A stretch of 40,765 nucleotides of DNA, taken from positions 1 to 40,765 of the forward strand of contig NZ_LFEE01000037.1 in assembly GCF_001039045.1 (NCBI RefSeq), in the 5' to 3' direction. Position numbers and translations under genes: made by a program. The DNA is from Lactiplantibacillus herbarum (GTDB lineage Bacteria; Bacillota; Bacilli; Lactobacillales; Lactobacillaceae). Shown here one piece after another: positions 7,872 to 17,198 of this stretch (positions are counted from its first letter, which is position 1; the number at the start of each line of letters is the position of its first letter). The notes under the pieces are model-generated. The model searched no databases. It saw only the letters and a program-made list of their open reading frames with translations, and had not been told where the DNA came from.

Positions 7872-8564
7872 ATGCCCAAAATTTTACTCGTTGACGACGA
7901 AGCCAGTGTCGTTGATTTTTTACAACAGGAATTAACCTTTGAAGATTATGAAGTCATCACCGCTATGGACGGTCAGGCCGCCTATGCGACCTATCAGGAA
8001 CAAAAAGACGATTTAGACCTCGTACTCTTAGACTGGATGCTGCCTAAGATGGATGGTCTCGAAGTACTACGTCGGATTCGCAAACACGATAATATCCCCG
8101 TTATCATGATGACCGCACGGGACTATGTCAGTGATAAAGTCGCCGGACTAGATGGCGGTGCCGATGATTACATCACAAAACCTTTCGACACCGAAGAACT
8201 ACTTGCACGGGTGCGTGTGATTCTGCGCCATGCTGAACAGCAGCATGATACACAGGAAGTTTATAAGTATGCTGATCTGGAATTGAATACCAAATCACGC
8301 CAAGTCAAGCGCCAACATCAGTTGATTCAGCTCACTCAACGCGAATATGAACTCTTACTAACGTTGATTAAGAATGCGCCAACTACCTTTACCCGTGATG
8401 AACTCTTAGATCAAGTCTGGGGCATCGACTTTGAAGGCCAACCCAACATCGTCGACGTGTATATCCGTTACTTGCGTCACAAAATCGACACTGAAGACCA
8501 ACGTAAATTAATCCATACGGTCCGCGGTGTCGGCTACTGTCTGCGAGATGATGTGCATGCGTAA
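7872..8564 (+). CDS. OmpR-family two-component response regulator
   Basis: 230 residues from the ATG at 7872, chosen over a TTG six codons earlier because GAAAGG sits 10 bases before it and the protein then starts MPKILLVDDE like its family. The receiver domain has the acidic pair Asp8-Asp9, the phosphorylation site Asp54 (LLDWMLP), Thr81 and Lys103 (TKPF). The C-terminal winged helix ends with DVYIRYLRHKID and TVRGVGYCLR. It would be phosphorylated by the kinase encoded next, whose start overlaps its stop by 8 bases. Likely targets in the window are the three boxes at 7350-7367, 7673-7686 and 7705-7734. It is not an obvious orthologue of a named system, so no symbol is given. Confidence 0.95.
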   Translation: MPKILLVDDEASVVDFLQQELTFEDYEVITAMDGQAAYATYQEQKDDLDLVLLDWMLPKMDGLEVLRRIRKHDNIPVIMMTARDYVSDKVAGLDGGADDYITKPFDTEELLARVRVILRHAEQQHDTQEVYKYADLELNTKSRQVKRQHQLIQLTQREYELLLTLIKNAPTTFTRDELLDQVWGIDFEGQPNIVDVYIRYLRHKIDTEDQRKLIHTVRGVGYCLRDDVHA

Positions 8565-9930
8565 TTTCCGAGGTCGGTCAAACGCTGCTCAAATGACACG
8601 TACCTTTACCGCAATGATTCTTCTAATTGTTTTGATTACGGGTGCTTCAATTGCATTCGTCGTTGGTTACCGGCTAACGCGTAACCGTATGGATGATTCC
8701 AGTGTTCTTGTCTCTAGTCTTGAACGCTCGATTATTGACGATGAACCGGACTGGCATCACTGGAAACAAACTAGTCCCATCGACACGGATGATACCTACG
8801 TCAAAGTCATTACTAAGATTCCCGGCAAGAAAAAGGAAACCTTCTATTCAGATAATGCCGAAGATTTCTTAGCCGCTAAGCAATGGGCAATCCCTGGCTT
8901 TTCTAGATTCTATTACAGTGACGACTTCGGCTTTTTCTATCGGTCAGGATCTGAGAGCCGCCACGTCTACTACGAAACCTGGACTGGCCTGCATGACGTT
9001 GTTCATATTTTTCGCTTAATTTTATTAGACCTCTTAATCGCCATGGTACTTTGTGGGATCTTAGGCTACTTCGTAACGGCCTGGTTAGCTAGACGATTGA
9101 ATCAACCACTATCAGCACTGACTAACGCGGCTAAACAGATCAGCCACGCCGACAATATCTCGTATCATGAAACGTTACCCGTCCCAGAACACCCGGATGA
9201 GGTGCGTGACCTCGGTACAGAAATCAATCAACTGTTACAATCATTGAATGATCAGGCACTCCGTGATCACCAATTCGTGGCCGATGCTTCTCACGAACTA
9301 CGTACCCCGTTAACGGCAATTCGCGGTCACATCAGCTTGATCAATAGACGCGGTCAGGATCACCCAGAAGTCATTCCACGTTCACTGGCCTTCATTGACC
9401 GCGAGTCGAGCCGGATGCAAACATTGGTTGAACATTTACTACAACTTTCACGGATGGATCACGCTGAAGTTCAGTTGAGTTACCAAGATATTGCTACTGC
9501 CGTTAAAGACACGGTCAACCGCTACCAAGGCAGTCTCCAACAAACGATTGAACTGAACATCGCAACCACATCGATGGCCTACTTCAATCCTGAAAGTTTG
9601 CAACAAATTTTGATTGCCCTACTGAGTAACGCTAGCAAGTATTCACCGGCTAACGCACCTATTACAGTTACCGTAACGACTCAAGCTGATCAGCCCGTAA
9701 TCATGATTGCTGATCAAGGGATGGGCATCAGTGACGCCAACAAAGCGCACGTTTTTGAACGTTTTTATCGGGTTGACCAAGCTCGTTCGCAAGAGATTCC
9801 CGGTACTGGTCTCGGCCTAGCCATCGTTGCGCGGCTAGCAACCTTGAATCAAGCCAAGGTAACCGTTAGCGATAATCAGCCACACGGAACCATTTTTACG
9901 CTCCATCTGACAACTAATCTGGTTGATTAG
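8557..9930 (+). CDS. Membrane sensor histidine kinase partner of the response regulator
   Basis: 457 residues from the ATG at 8557, which overlaps the regulator stop by 8 bases; in-frame ATGs a few codons upstream are possible. Membrane helices lie at about residues 18-37 and 150-175 and enclose an extracytoplasmic domain of some 110 residues rich in aromatic and acidic residues. That is larger than the tiny loops of intramembrane-sensing kinases. A HAMP segment follows, then the H-box with His246 (ADASHELRTPL), the N-box (LIALLSNASKYSP), and G boxes (IADQGMGIS, GTGLGLAI). All catalytic motifs are intact. The signal is unknown; the linked PAP2 and glycosyltransferase genes point to the cell envelope. 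Confidence 0.95.
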   Translation: MRNFRGRSNAAQMTRTFTAMILLIVLITGASIAFVVGYRLTRNRMDDSSVLVSSLERSIIDDEPDWHHWKQTSPIDTDDTYVKVITKIPGKKKETFYSDNAEDFLAAKQWAIPGFSRFYYSDDFGFFYRSGSESRHVYYETWTGLHDVVHIFRLILLDLLIAMVLCGILGYFVTAWLARRLNQPLSALTNAAKQISHADNISYHETLPVPEHPDEVRDLGTEINQLLQSLNDQALRDHQFVADASHELRTPLTAIRGHISLINRRGQDHPEVIPRSLAFIDRESSRMQTLVEHLLQLSRMDHAEVQLSYQDIATAVKDTVNRYQGSLQQTIELNIATTSMAYFNPESLQQILIALLSNASKYSPANAPITVTVTTQADQPVIMIADQGMGISDANKAHVFERFYRVDQARSQEIPGTGLGLAIVARLATLNQAKVTVSDNQPHGTIFTLHLTTNLVD

Positions 9931-9945
9931 CTTATTGGATTATTA

Positions 9946-9974
9946 TTGACGCTTCCAGTTAAAGGCCGTACAAT
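9946..9974 (+). promoter_or_regulatory. Sigma-A type promoter for the deoxyribosyltransferase gene
   Basis: TTGACG (9946-9951), a 17-base spacer and TACAAT (9969-9974), about 60 bases before the ATG. It gives the downstream gene its own transcription apart from the kinase. Confidence 0.75.
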
Positions 9975-10034
9975 AAAATTTATCGTTTAAATTTTTTGTC
10001 GGTATTCACATTCGACATTAAGGAGTGTTCAAAT

Positions 10035-10475
10035 ATGACCCAAGTTTACGTTGCTAGCCCCTTTTTCAGTCCCGAACAGGTGACCCGTGTCACCCAATTG
10101 GAAGAAGCTCTAGCTCAAAACCCAACTGTTACTGATTTCTACTCACCACGTTTGCATCAAGATGCGCAGGCTGAACAATTTACTAAGGCTTGGGCAACTG
10201 AAATCTTTCACCGCGATATGGACCAAATCGCTGCAGCTGACGCAATCGTCACGGTTCTAGATTTCGAAGCGAAGAACTTGGATTCAGGAACGGCTTACGA
10301 ACTCGGTGTAGCTACCATGCGCAACTTGCCAATTCTAGCACTTCAAGAAAAGCCCGAAGCGGTCAACTTAATGATTACCGAAAGCTTACATTGGTATACA
10401 AAACAAGTCGCTGACTTCGCCACTTATGATTTCAACCAGTTACCAAAGGGTGAATTCGTTGGGGAAATCCTTTAA
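10035..10475 (+). CDS. ntd: Nucleoside 2-deoxyribosyltransferase
   Basis: 146 residues from the ATG at 10035, preceded by AAGGAG at a good distance; an upstream in-frame start lacks a ribosome site. The protein has the family marks VYVASPFF (residues 4-11, nucleoside-binding loop), DMDQIAAADAIVTVLD and DSGTAYELGVA, where Glu89 fits the catalytic nucleophile. The enzyme moves deoxyribose from one purine or pyrimidine base to another in the cytoplasm. This is a nucleoside salvage step typical of lactobacilli that need deoxynucleosides. It is close to but a little shorter than the well-studied Lactobacillus enzymes. It is a single gene between its own promoter and a hairpin terminator. Confidence 0.9.
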   Translation: MTQVYVASPFFSPEQVTRVTQLEEALAQNPTVTDFYSPRLHQDAQAEQFTKAWATEIFHRDMDQIAAADAIVTVLDFEAKNLDSGTAYELGVATMRNLPILALQEKPEAVNLMITESLHWYTKQVADFATYDFNQLPKGEFVGEIL

Positions 10476-10514
10476 ATTTGGTATTAGCAACTAATTTAAA
10501 AACACCATTAACAT

Positions 10515-10550
10515 AAAGAGGCCATGACAAAAAAAGTCATGACCTCTTTA
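10515..10550. terminator. Bidirectional intrinsic terminator
   Basis: AAAGAGGCCATGAC and GTCATGACCTCTTT pair around AAAAAAA with one imperfect pair. It lies between the convergent deoxyribosyltransferase and the minus-strand gene ending at 10648 and can serve both. Confidence 0.75.
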
Positions 10551-10647
10551 CTATTCTCAATAGTAATCTGAAACGGGAATCAAAAAATAGGTGTCACTTA
10601 TCTATAAACAGCCACCACTAGCCAAACTTGAAGCCAAGTTCTGATTT

Positions 10648-11220
10648 TTATTTTTCAGCCTTGATCGGTACCCCGATGGCTTGTTGCCAGTCAAAGTACG
10701 GTGTATCCTTCGTTAGTTCTTCAAATTGTGCAGCCGTTAACTGCGACCAGTCTAACTCGCTTGTCATCAAATGTAACGGATCGCTCAACGCTAACTGGAA
10801 TTCACGCGTCCAAGCTAGTAACGCTGGAATAACCGTTAAATTAGTATTCAACAGCTGATAAGTTGCCGTAGTGGTCGTCAGCGTCAACGCCACCGTGAAT
10901 CGTGGGTCCATCTGGAGACCAAACCCTGGTTGGTCCATCAGTGATCGATACAAAACAATCTGAACCCCGGTAATCACATTAGATGTAGGTGCCAAGCTCT
11001 GGAATTCTTGCCCCTTTTCATCTGCAAAGCTCAGCCGTCCCGGTGTAATCGTCAATTGACCATGCATCGCAGCACCTTCATTCAACAGCTTGAACATTCG
11101 CGATACTGGTTTGGGCGCAGTTGAATACTGCTGATCCCCAATCTTAATCGACATAAACGTCGGTTGGTGTGCCAAATTATCAGCAATATCAGTCACCGTT
11201 ACAGGCGTTATCTTTTTCAT
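10648..11220 (-). CDS. Uncharacterised protein, 190 residues
   Basis: The ATG at 11220 (MKKITPVTVTD) is chosen because GGGGGG stands eight bases before it; longer in-frame versions up to 11325 lack a ribosome site. No family was recognised. The protein has no signal peptide and no membrane helix. It is mixed alpha/beta with many Thr and Leu residues, a stretch of repeated threonines near the middle and a WSQLTAAQFEEL helix toward the C-terminus. It reads like a cytoplasmic hypothetical protein of lactobacilli. It is divergent from the oxidoreductase at 11478, with which it shares a 257-base upstream region, and convergent with the deoxyribosyltransferase. Confidence 0.7.
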   Translation of the reverse strand: MKKITPVTVTDIADNLAHQPTFMSIKIGDQQYSTAPKPVSRMFKLLNEGAAMHGQLTITPGRLSFADEKGQEFQSLAPTSNVITGVQIVLYRSLMDQPGFGLQMDPRFTVALTLTTTTATYQLLNTNLTVIPALLAWTREFQLALSDPLHLMTSELDWSQLTAAQFEELTKDTPYFDWQQAIGVPIKAEK

Positions 11221-11420
11221 ATAAATATCCCCCCGCATTCTTTCTCTCATAAACAAAGTATACGCTTTCATAAGTGCTACGGTTGACTTTTTTCGATTAA
11301 TCATCAATCCAGATAAATATCGCACAATAGTTTGTTTTTCAAATTGGCATCAAATCATCATCTTCATTCTTAAAACCAATTATCCATAAATTTTAAATCT
11401 GAGATAATCAGTATTCTGAT

Positions 11421-11449
11421 TTTTCATTCACCACGAATTTAAGTATGCT
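11421..11449 (+). promoter_or_regulatory. Possible promoter of the oxidoreductase gene
   Basis: TTTTCA, a 17-base spacer and TATGCT, 29 bases before the ATG. The -35 is weak. Confidence 0.4.
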
Positions 11450-11477
11450 GGTCCTAATCACAAAGGAGATGGCCTAC

Positions 11478-12392
11478 ATGCAAGCAATTCTACAAGAAAA
11501 CAATCAAGGTATCGACAGCATCAAAACAGCCACAATGACACAACCAACCGGTTCACTACTCGGCACCCTAGTTAACGTTAACTACGTCCCAGTACTGCCG
11601 TGGGATATGAAAGGTGAACGTGGCGAATTAGGCACCATTGAAAATCGCAATTTGCCTCATATTATTGGTTACGGGTTCGCTGGTACCAAATACCATTCAA
11701 ATTCAGCCAACCAACAAAGTCGTCCACGTTTAATGGGCGCCGCCCCCCAAGGCAGCTATGCCGAAGTGATCAATGCTAGCATTCCCTTCTACACTTTTAA
11801 AGTTCCAGATAACGTGACGCTCCCACAAGCCGCAACGGTTATCGGCGGCGCGGACACCGCCCTGATGATGATTGAAGCAACCCACGTAACTCCCACTACT
11901 AAAGTTCTGGTACTCGGTGGCTCTGGTGGTATTGGAACTTACCTCATCCAACTATTAAACAACTTACACGTTCAATTCAGCGTTCTATCATCGGTTAGAA
12001 GTGTCGACTTCACCCGTACGATCCGGTCTGGAATTGACGTTCATACAGATTTAAACGAACTCAACGACGACGCCTTCGATCTTATTTTGGACACGACCGG
12101 TTCTGAAACATTACTTAATGCGGCAGCTAATAAAGTCGTTACGAATGGCCTAATCTTCACATCTGCCCTACCTTTTTACCGTTCCCCACGGCCAGATGTT
12201 AAAGCGGTCTTCAAGAATCGACCACTCAGCCCAGCGAAATATCAGCATCTACTCAAGCTGATTTCAACGGGCCAATTAACACCCATGATCGACAAGATTT
12301 TTCCGCTTGATCAAGTGCGCGAGGCTCAGCACTACGCTGAAGATGGCCCGTCGCGGGGGCGTGTATTAGTTGAAGTAAAAGCAGAAAACTAA
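11478..12392 (+). CDS. Medium-chain dehydrogenase/reductase, quinone-oxidoreductase-like
   Basis: 304 residues from the ATG at 11478, which follows AAAGGAGATG. The N-terminal half is the GroES-like substrate domain. VLVLGGSGGIGTYLIQLL at about residues 144-161 is the glycine-rich NAD(P)H loop of the Rossmann domain, and GRVLVEV ends the protein in the way usual for this family. The zinc-binding cysteines of classical alcohol dehydrogenases are absent, which suggests a zinc-independent NADPH quinone or enone reductase. The substrate cannot be told. It is a single gene with its own promoter and the strong terminator at 12413-12465. Confidence 0.82.
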   Translation: MQAILQENNQGIDSIKTATMTQPTGSLLGTLVNVNYVPVLPWDMKGERGELGTIENRNLPHIIGYGFAGTKYHSNSANQQSRPRLMGAAPQGSYAEVINASIPFYTFKVPDNVTLPQAATVIGGADTALMMIEATHVTPTTKVLVLGGSGGIGTYLIQLLNNLHVQFSVLSSVRSVDFTRTIRSGIDVHTDLNELNDDAFDLILDTTGSETLLNAAANKVVTNGLIFTSALPFYRSPRPDVKAVFKNRPLSPAKYQHLLKLISTGQLTPMIDKIFPLDQVREAQHYAEDGPSRGRVLVEVKAEN

Positions 12393-12412
12393 TTTAAAAA
12401 CAGTCATTTAAC

Positions 12413-12465
12413 AAAAAGCACCTGCACACCCAAACCAAATTGGTTTGGATGTGCAGGTGCTTTTT
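12413..12465. terminator. Strong bidirectional terminator
   Basis: AAAAAGCACCTGCACA and CCAAACC pair with GGTTTGG and TGTGCAGGTGCTTTTT, leaving one mismatch and a four-base AATT loop. It separates the convergent oxidoreductase and yhaM genes and has T runs on both strands. Confidence 0.92.
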
Positions 12466-12493
12466 AGTATTAGTTCAAATCTAAAACAATCAA

Positions 12494-13477
12494 CTAATCA
12501 TGATCTTCATCCGGTAATGCTTCCTTCGTCTTATCCGCTGCTGGCCGGTAGAAATTGCGGCCATCCATCGCGAAGATCCGCTCCGTGTACGTCCCTGGTT
12601 CTGCATGCCCCAACGATGTCTGCATCATTTGAATCGATGCATCCAGTTCGTCTAAATCATGCAAAATTTCTGCTTCCATGATATGTGGACGCACTGGTGA
12701 ACCGTATTCGAGCAAACCGTGATGCGCTAAGATCGTGTGTCGCAAGACCAAGACTGATTCCGACTGTTCGTCGATTTTCAACTGCTGGCATGCTTCAACA
12801 ATCTGTTCATCAATCAAGACGATGTGCCCAACTAAGTTGCCGGCTAATGTATAAGTCGTCGATACTGGACCGGACATTTCAATAGTCTTACCCATATCAT
12901 GTAAGATAGCGCCAGCGTACAGCAATGCTCGGTTAACGTGTGGGTATTGATCCGCAACCGTCTTAGCTAAGCGTAGAATCGACAACGTATGGTAAGCTAA
13001 GCCACCCACAAAGGCGTGATGATTCTTCTTGGCTGCGGGATAAGTGAAGAAACTGTCGTGGAACGTTGTCAATAGATGACGCACGATGCGGTTCCAGTTA
13101 GGTTCGGTAATTTCAAACACGAACTGATTCACTTCATCAGCCATTGCATCCGTCTTTAAAGGTGCGTGTTCAACGAACTGATTCACATCCTGAGGTTCAC
13201 CCTCATGCGTCAAACGCATCTGTTGAATCTTGATCTGTGGATTGCCCTGATAATTTTCCCGTTTACCCTTGAGGTGAATGACCCGACCAGCCTGGAAATT
13301 TTCAACGTCGGTATCACTAGCGTCCCAAAACTTACCAGAGATTTCACCCGAAGTATCTTGAAAGTTGATAGCTAAGAATTTCTTGCCATTTTTAGCCATC
13401 CGTACTTCAGCATCTTTCAGTAAGAAATAGCCTTCAACTGGTTCGTCTACTTGGTAATCAAATAATTTTTTTGCCAT
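12494..13477 (-). CDS. yhaM: 3'-5' exoribonuclease YhaM
   Basis: 327 residues. An N-terminal OB-fold nucleic-acid-binding domain (about 10-100, with GKFWDAS) is followed by an HD hydrolase domain with HHAFVGGLAYHT, the metal motif HDMGK and a later HH pair (LAHHGLLEYGSP). YhaM degrades RNA and single-stranded DNA from the 3' end and trims transcripts in Firmicutes. It starts 14 bases after the yhaN stop with GGGGG as ribosome site, so it is the third gene of a yhaO-yhaN-yhaM operon, the order also known in Bacillus. Confidence 0.93.
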   Translation of the reverse strand: MAKKLFDYQVDEPVEGYFLLKDAEVRMAKNGKKFLAINFQDTSGEISGKFWDASDTDVENFQAGRVIHLKGKRENYQGNPQIKIQQMRLTHEGEPQDVNQFVEHAPLKTDAMADEVNQFVFEITEPNWNRIVRHLLTTFHDSFFTYPAAKKNHHAFVGGLAYHTLSILRLAKTVADQYPHVNRALLYAGAILHDMGKTIEMSGPVSTTYTLAGNLVGHIVLIDEQIVEACQQLKIDEQSESVLVLRHTILAHHGLLEYGSPVRPHIMEAEILHDLDELDASIQMMQTSLGHAEPGTYTERIFAMDGRNFYRPAADKTKEALPDEDHD

Positions 13478-13491
13478 CTTCTGGCCCCCAT

Positions 13492-15981
13492 CTAAGTTAA
13501 TTGTTGGACGGTCGCAGTCGGTAATTGCGTTAACGCCGCCGTTTCATTCGTAAAGTAAATCACTTGGTGTTGTTGTGCGACTTCAGCTAGCTCTTGCCAA
13601 GCGGCCTGACGTCGATGTTCATCAAAATTAACAAAACCATCGTCGATCATTAATGGCAATCGTGCCTGATCACCCAAATGGTTAATCAAAGCCAAACGCA
13701 ATGCTAAGTAGAGTTGCTCCTTAGTAGCCGTTGACAATTCTGCCACGTTAAAACGGGCGCCCGTGGTCGTAATCGCCAATAATTCTTCATCAGCTAATTT
13801 GATTTCATTATACCGCTTCCCAGTCAGTTGCGCGAAAATCACGGCGGCCTGAGCTAAGACTTGCGGTAACTGCTGCTGCGTCAATAATTGCAGTGCTTGG
13901 TCAATCCAGTTTGCACCTAATTGTCGAGTCATCCACTGACGGGCCAAGACGGTGATTTCAGTCTGCATGTTAGCTTGTTGTTGACGTAAAATAGCGTAAC
14001 GCCCATCTTCAGTTAACTGTTTTAGTTGCGCCTGTGTCGTCACAAGGTCCGCAGTTTGATCGGTTAATGCTTGTTGAACGACAGCTTGCTGGTTACGGCC
14101 CGTAGTAATGGCAGCTTGTAAGTCTGCTAACGTCGCGTAGGCCTGTAGTGCAGCTAAATCCGTTGAACTCAACTGTTGCTGTAATTGCTGTGCACTCGCC
14201 GTGTTAGCGACCTGCGCCGCATAAGTCTCGATTGCGCGTGCCAATCCGTCAGCATCTGCAAGGCCATTGGCTGCTGCTAATTGTTGCAACTGCTCTGTCA
14301 ACTCATGAACTTGCTGAGTTAACTGTTGGACTTGTCGTTGCGTAAAGGCAAAGTCGGGACCCGTCATCGTTTGTTGCTGCATATTTTGACGAACCTGCTC
14401 ATAGAATTGAGCCACGCGAGTAACACTAGTCGTCAAATGCTGTTCATCGACAGGAATCCAGCCAGCCGCAAACTGGTATGCTTGCAACTGTTGCCAAACG
14501 ACCATTGCTTGCGCTGCAGCCTGCTGTTCAGCAGACGTGACTGTATTCTGTGCTCGTTGTAACGCTGCTACTAGCTCCAGTTGCTGAAGGGCTTCACTAG
14601 CCGTTAGATTAGGGGCTAGGCCTGCTGCAACCAATTGCTCCTGAAACTCATTTTCAGCAGTCGTTGCCGTGCCACTTAATTCTTCCCAGCCAAACCACCC
14701 TAATAATCCACAGCCCGCCAAGATGAGTAGCCATTTAAACGCCCCCAATGGTAGGAATAGACCAGCAACAAGCCCCACACCACCAGCGACTAATCGCCAA
14801 TCTACGTGATGCTCATTAGCAGACTGCTGCTGTCCGCGTGAAGTCGGCACATTCGTTAATGCTTGTTTCAAGTCGACAATCGCATCCCGCTTATGTGGTG
14901 ACAAACATGACAGTAGTTCTGGATGCGCATTACTCTGTGCTTGGTAGTCAGCCTTAGCTTCCGTCACTTGTTGCGTTAAAGTTTGATGTTTGCCTAATGC
15001 CTGCTGCAACGTCGGTAATTGCTGCTCTAATTGTTCAAACTGATCTTGATGCTGCACATAGAATCCAATCAAACCTTGTGATTGTGGATCCACCGGTTGC
15101 TGGCTCAACTGCTCACGAGCACTGGCTAGTGCGTGCTGTAACTCCGTCTGCTTCGTTGTTAGTGTTTGATACTGTTGAATCGTTGCTTCCGACAGTTGAT
15201 CCGTATGGTCATCCGCGGATCCTGATTGTAGTTGCTGCAATTGCTGGTATAACGGCCACTGGTTCCGCAAATTGGCCAACCGTTGTTGTTCAGTATTCAG
15301 CCGTTCTTCTTCCCGTTGCTGACGGGCCTGTTCTGCCTGCAGTCCTTGTAGCCGATCCTGCAACGACACGTACTCCGGATAGCGCTGTTTAGCTGTCTTG
15401 ACCTGTTCGCTCAACGCATGATAGCGTTGTAACGCCTGATTAAGTTCAGGCTTGCGGCCACGGGGCTTGTAGAGTTCATCGGCATTTTTCCGTAAAGCGG
15501 TTGCCGTATCGCGCCATGGTGCACTGCCTACTAGTCCTGCCTGTTGCAGTTGCATATTGAGATCACTTGCGCGTAACGTCTTTAAAGCCGTCAATTCAGC
15601 TTGATTGAATGTGAATAATTGTAAATACTGACTCCGATCATACGGTGCTAACCATTTATCTAGCAAAGATAGTGGTTGTGACGCCTGATTCGTCAGATTA
15701 ATTAACGTGGCGGGCTGCTCGCTCAGACGCGTCAATCGGTAAGGCGTCTCGTCAACGACTAAATCCAATGAACCACCATACTGACTAGTCGCCTGCGGTT
15801 CATAGCGCTCTAATTGATGGCGCCGGGAAGGAAAGTCGAATAACATTCCCAGTATAAATGCCCGTAACGTTGATTTACCACTCTCATTAAGGCCGTAAAC
15901 AACTTGTAGACCATCGCCAAAGTCAAATTGCTGTTGCTGGAACTTACCAAAACCCGCAATCTCAACTCGTTTAATCCACAT
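13492..15981 (-). CDS. yhaN: SbcC/Rad50-like ATPase YhaN with central membrane hairpin
   Basis: 829 residues. The N-terminal half-ATPase has FGKF and the Walker A loop GLNESGKST (residues 30-38). A long Gln-rich coiled coil follows on both sides of the centre. The C-terminal half has the Walker B LMIDDGFVNFD near residue 785. The middle (about 395-430) is strongly hydrophobic with two likely membrane helices where SbcC has its zinc hook, so the coiled-coil tip should be held in the membrane. It is the predicted partner of the YhaO nuclease, whose stop overlaps its ATG by 11 bases. The role is DNA end processing or repair by family; the purpose of the membrane link is not established. Confidence 0.9.
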   Translation of the reverse strand: MWIKRVEIAGFGKFQQQQFDFGDGLQVVYGLNESGKSTLRAFILGMLFDFPSRRHQLERYEPQATSQYGGSLDLVVDETPYRLTRLSEQPATLINLTNQASQPLSLLDKWLAPYDRSQYLQLFTFNQAELTALKTLRASDLNMQLQQAGLVGSAPWRDTATALRKNADELYKPRGRKPELNQALQRYHALSEQVKTAKQRYPEYVSLQDRLQGLQAEQARQQREEERLNTEQQRLANLRNQWPLYQQLQQLQSGSADDHTDQLSEATIQQYQTLTTKQTELQHALASAREQLSQQPVDPQSQGLIGFYVQHQDQFEQLEQQLPTLQQALGKHQTLTQQVTEAKADYQAQSNAHPELLSCLSPHKRDAIVDLKQALTNVPTSRGQQQSANEHHVDWRLVAGGVGLVAGLFLPLGAFKWLLILAGCGLLGWFGWEELSGTATTAENEFQEQLVAAGLAPNLTASEALQQLELVAALQRAQNTVTSAEQQAAAQAMVVWQQLQAYQFAAGWIPVDEQHLTTSVTRVAQFYEQVRQNMQQQTMTGPDFAFTQRQVQQLTQQVHELTEQLQQLAAANGLADADGLARAIETYAAQVANTASAQQLQQQLSSTDLAALQAYATLADLQAAITTGRNQQAVVQQALTDQTADLVTTQAQLKQLTEDGRYAILRQQQANMQTEITVLARQWMTRQLGANWIDQALQLLTQQQLPQVLAQAAVIFAQLTGKRYNEIKLADEELLAITTTGARFNVAELSTATKEQLYLALRLALINHLGDQARLPLMIDDGFVNFDEHRRQAAWQELAEVAQQHQVIYFTNETAALTQLPTATVQQLT

Positions 15982-17182
15982 CGTCGTCCACCCCCGTTGT
16001 TAAATGATATTGGTCCGTCAATAGCTGCATAACTTGTTGTTGCCAAACCGTCGTTGAGACGTCATCCAATAATGCTGTATTCAAAAAATCTTCATCCAAC
16101 AAGTGGCCTGCTAGTTCAGCTACAGCAGCATCCGTAACCACCGTTTGTCCGGCATGCTGCCAAGTTGTTGCATTTAAACCAAATAGTGGCACTGAGTCTG
16201 TCGTCACGACCTGCTCAATCGCAACTGGCCACCAATGTTCACCAGCCAATTCTTGTAACTGTGTCAATAAAGCACCCTGAGTTAAAGCTAGTTCAGTACT
16301 AGTCCCCAGTTCGACCGTTGCTGGCAAACTGACCGTTACAAGTTGATAGCCAGTCGTCATGCTAGCAGTTAGCTGGTCTGCCAATTGTTGAACAAGTGAT
16401 TGTCGTTCCCAATGGCCGGTTAAGTCAGCCGTCCAGTCGGTCCACGTAATTGAAGTCAAGTCATGAAAGACTGGTTGCAACGTATGATCCGCCTGACTCG
16501 TCACGATTAGGCATCCTTTAGGCCCCGTTTCACCACGGTGACGGCCTTGAATATTACCTGAATAGATCACTGGTGGCTGTTCATTGAGTACTTGCCGTTG
16601 ATGAATGTGACCGAGTGCCCAGTAATCATAGTGTTTCGCCAGTAGCTCACTCAGACTAAACGGTGCATAGTGATCGCCAGCAACCCCCGTTTGACCGTGC
16701 AACGTACCAATATGATAGTCGGCTTGCGCTTTAGCTGGATAAGTTGCAACTAGGTCATCCGTCACCCAACGCTTCGCATAACTAAAGCCGCTGATGGCGA
16801 CTCGTGTCTGATCCGCAGTGGTCACCGTCACAGTCGTCACTTGTGGCCCAAAAGCGTGCACGTTCGCTGGTAAATGCCAGTTCGTTAAGTCTGGCTGAAA
16901 ATCATGGTTCCCGAATGACAAGATAACTGGGATCTGAGCTTCATTTAATTGTTCTAACGCAGACATTAGAGCTGCCTGCGCCTGAACACTTTGACTCTGT
17001 TGATCGAATAAATCCCCTACTAATAAGACAAAGTCCACGTGTTCGGCTATTGCTAGCTTGACCAACCGTGTCAAGGCCATTAAAGGTGCTGTGATTAGCC
17101 GTTCCTGTAATGCTGGAGTCAGCCCACTTAATCCTTGAAACGGCGTATCTAAATGCAAATCAGCTGCGTGTAAAAATTTCAT
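15971..17182 (-). CDS. yhaO: SbcD/Mre11-like metallophosphoesterase YhaO
   Basis: 403 residues from the ATG at 17182, favoured over an ATG four codons earlier because GGAGG lies just before it. The calcineurin-type phosphoesterase motifs are in order: AADLHLD (metal ligands), VGDLFDQ, SFGNHDF and ALGHIH, followed by YSGNIQGRHRGE. This is the nuclease subunit of an SbcCD-like complex with YhaN. Its transcript must pass the intrinsic hairpin at 17199-17239, only eight bases upstream of the ribosome site, which implies readthrough or a regulated attenuator. Confidence 0.92.
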   Translation of the reverse strand: MKFLHAADLHLDTPFQGLSGLTPALQERLITAPLMALTRLVKLAIAEHVDFVLLVGDLFDQQSQSVQAQAALMSALEQLNEAQIPVILSFGNHDFQPDLTNWHLPANVHAFGPQVTTVTVTTADQTRVAISGFSYAKRWVTDDLVATYPAKAQADYHIGTLHGQTGVAGDHYAPFSLSELLAKHYDYWALGHIHQRQVLNEQPPVIYSGNIQGRHRGETGPKGCLIVTSQADHTLQPVFHDLTSITWTDWTADLTGHWERQSLVQQLADQLTASMTTGYQLVTVSLPATVELGTSTELALTQGALLTQLQELAGEHWWPVAIEQVVTTDSVPLFGLNATTWQHAGQTVVTDAAVAELAGHLLDEDFLNTALLDDVSTTVWQQQVMQLLTDQYHLTTGVDDDVD

Positions 17183-17198
17183 GCTATCCTCCATAAAT

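Noticed and set aside
14997-15392. Plus-strand open frame of 131 codons inside yhaN
   Set aside because: Gln/Leu-rich coiled-coil codons give long reverse frames; no ribosome site, and a strong gene is on the other strand.
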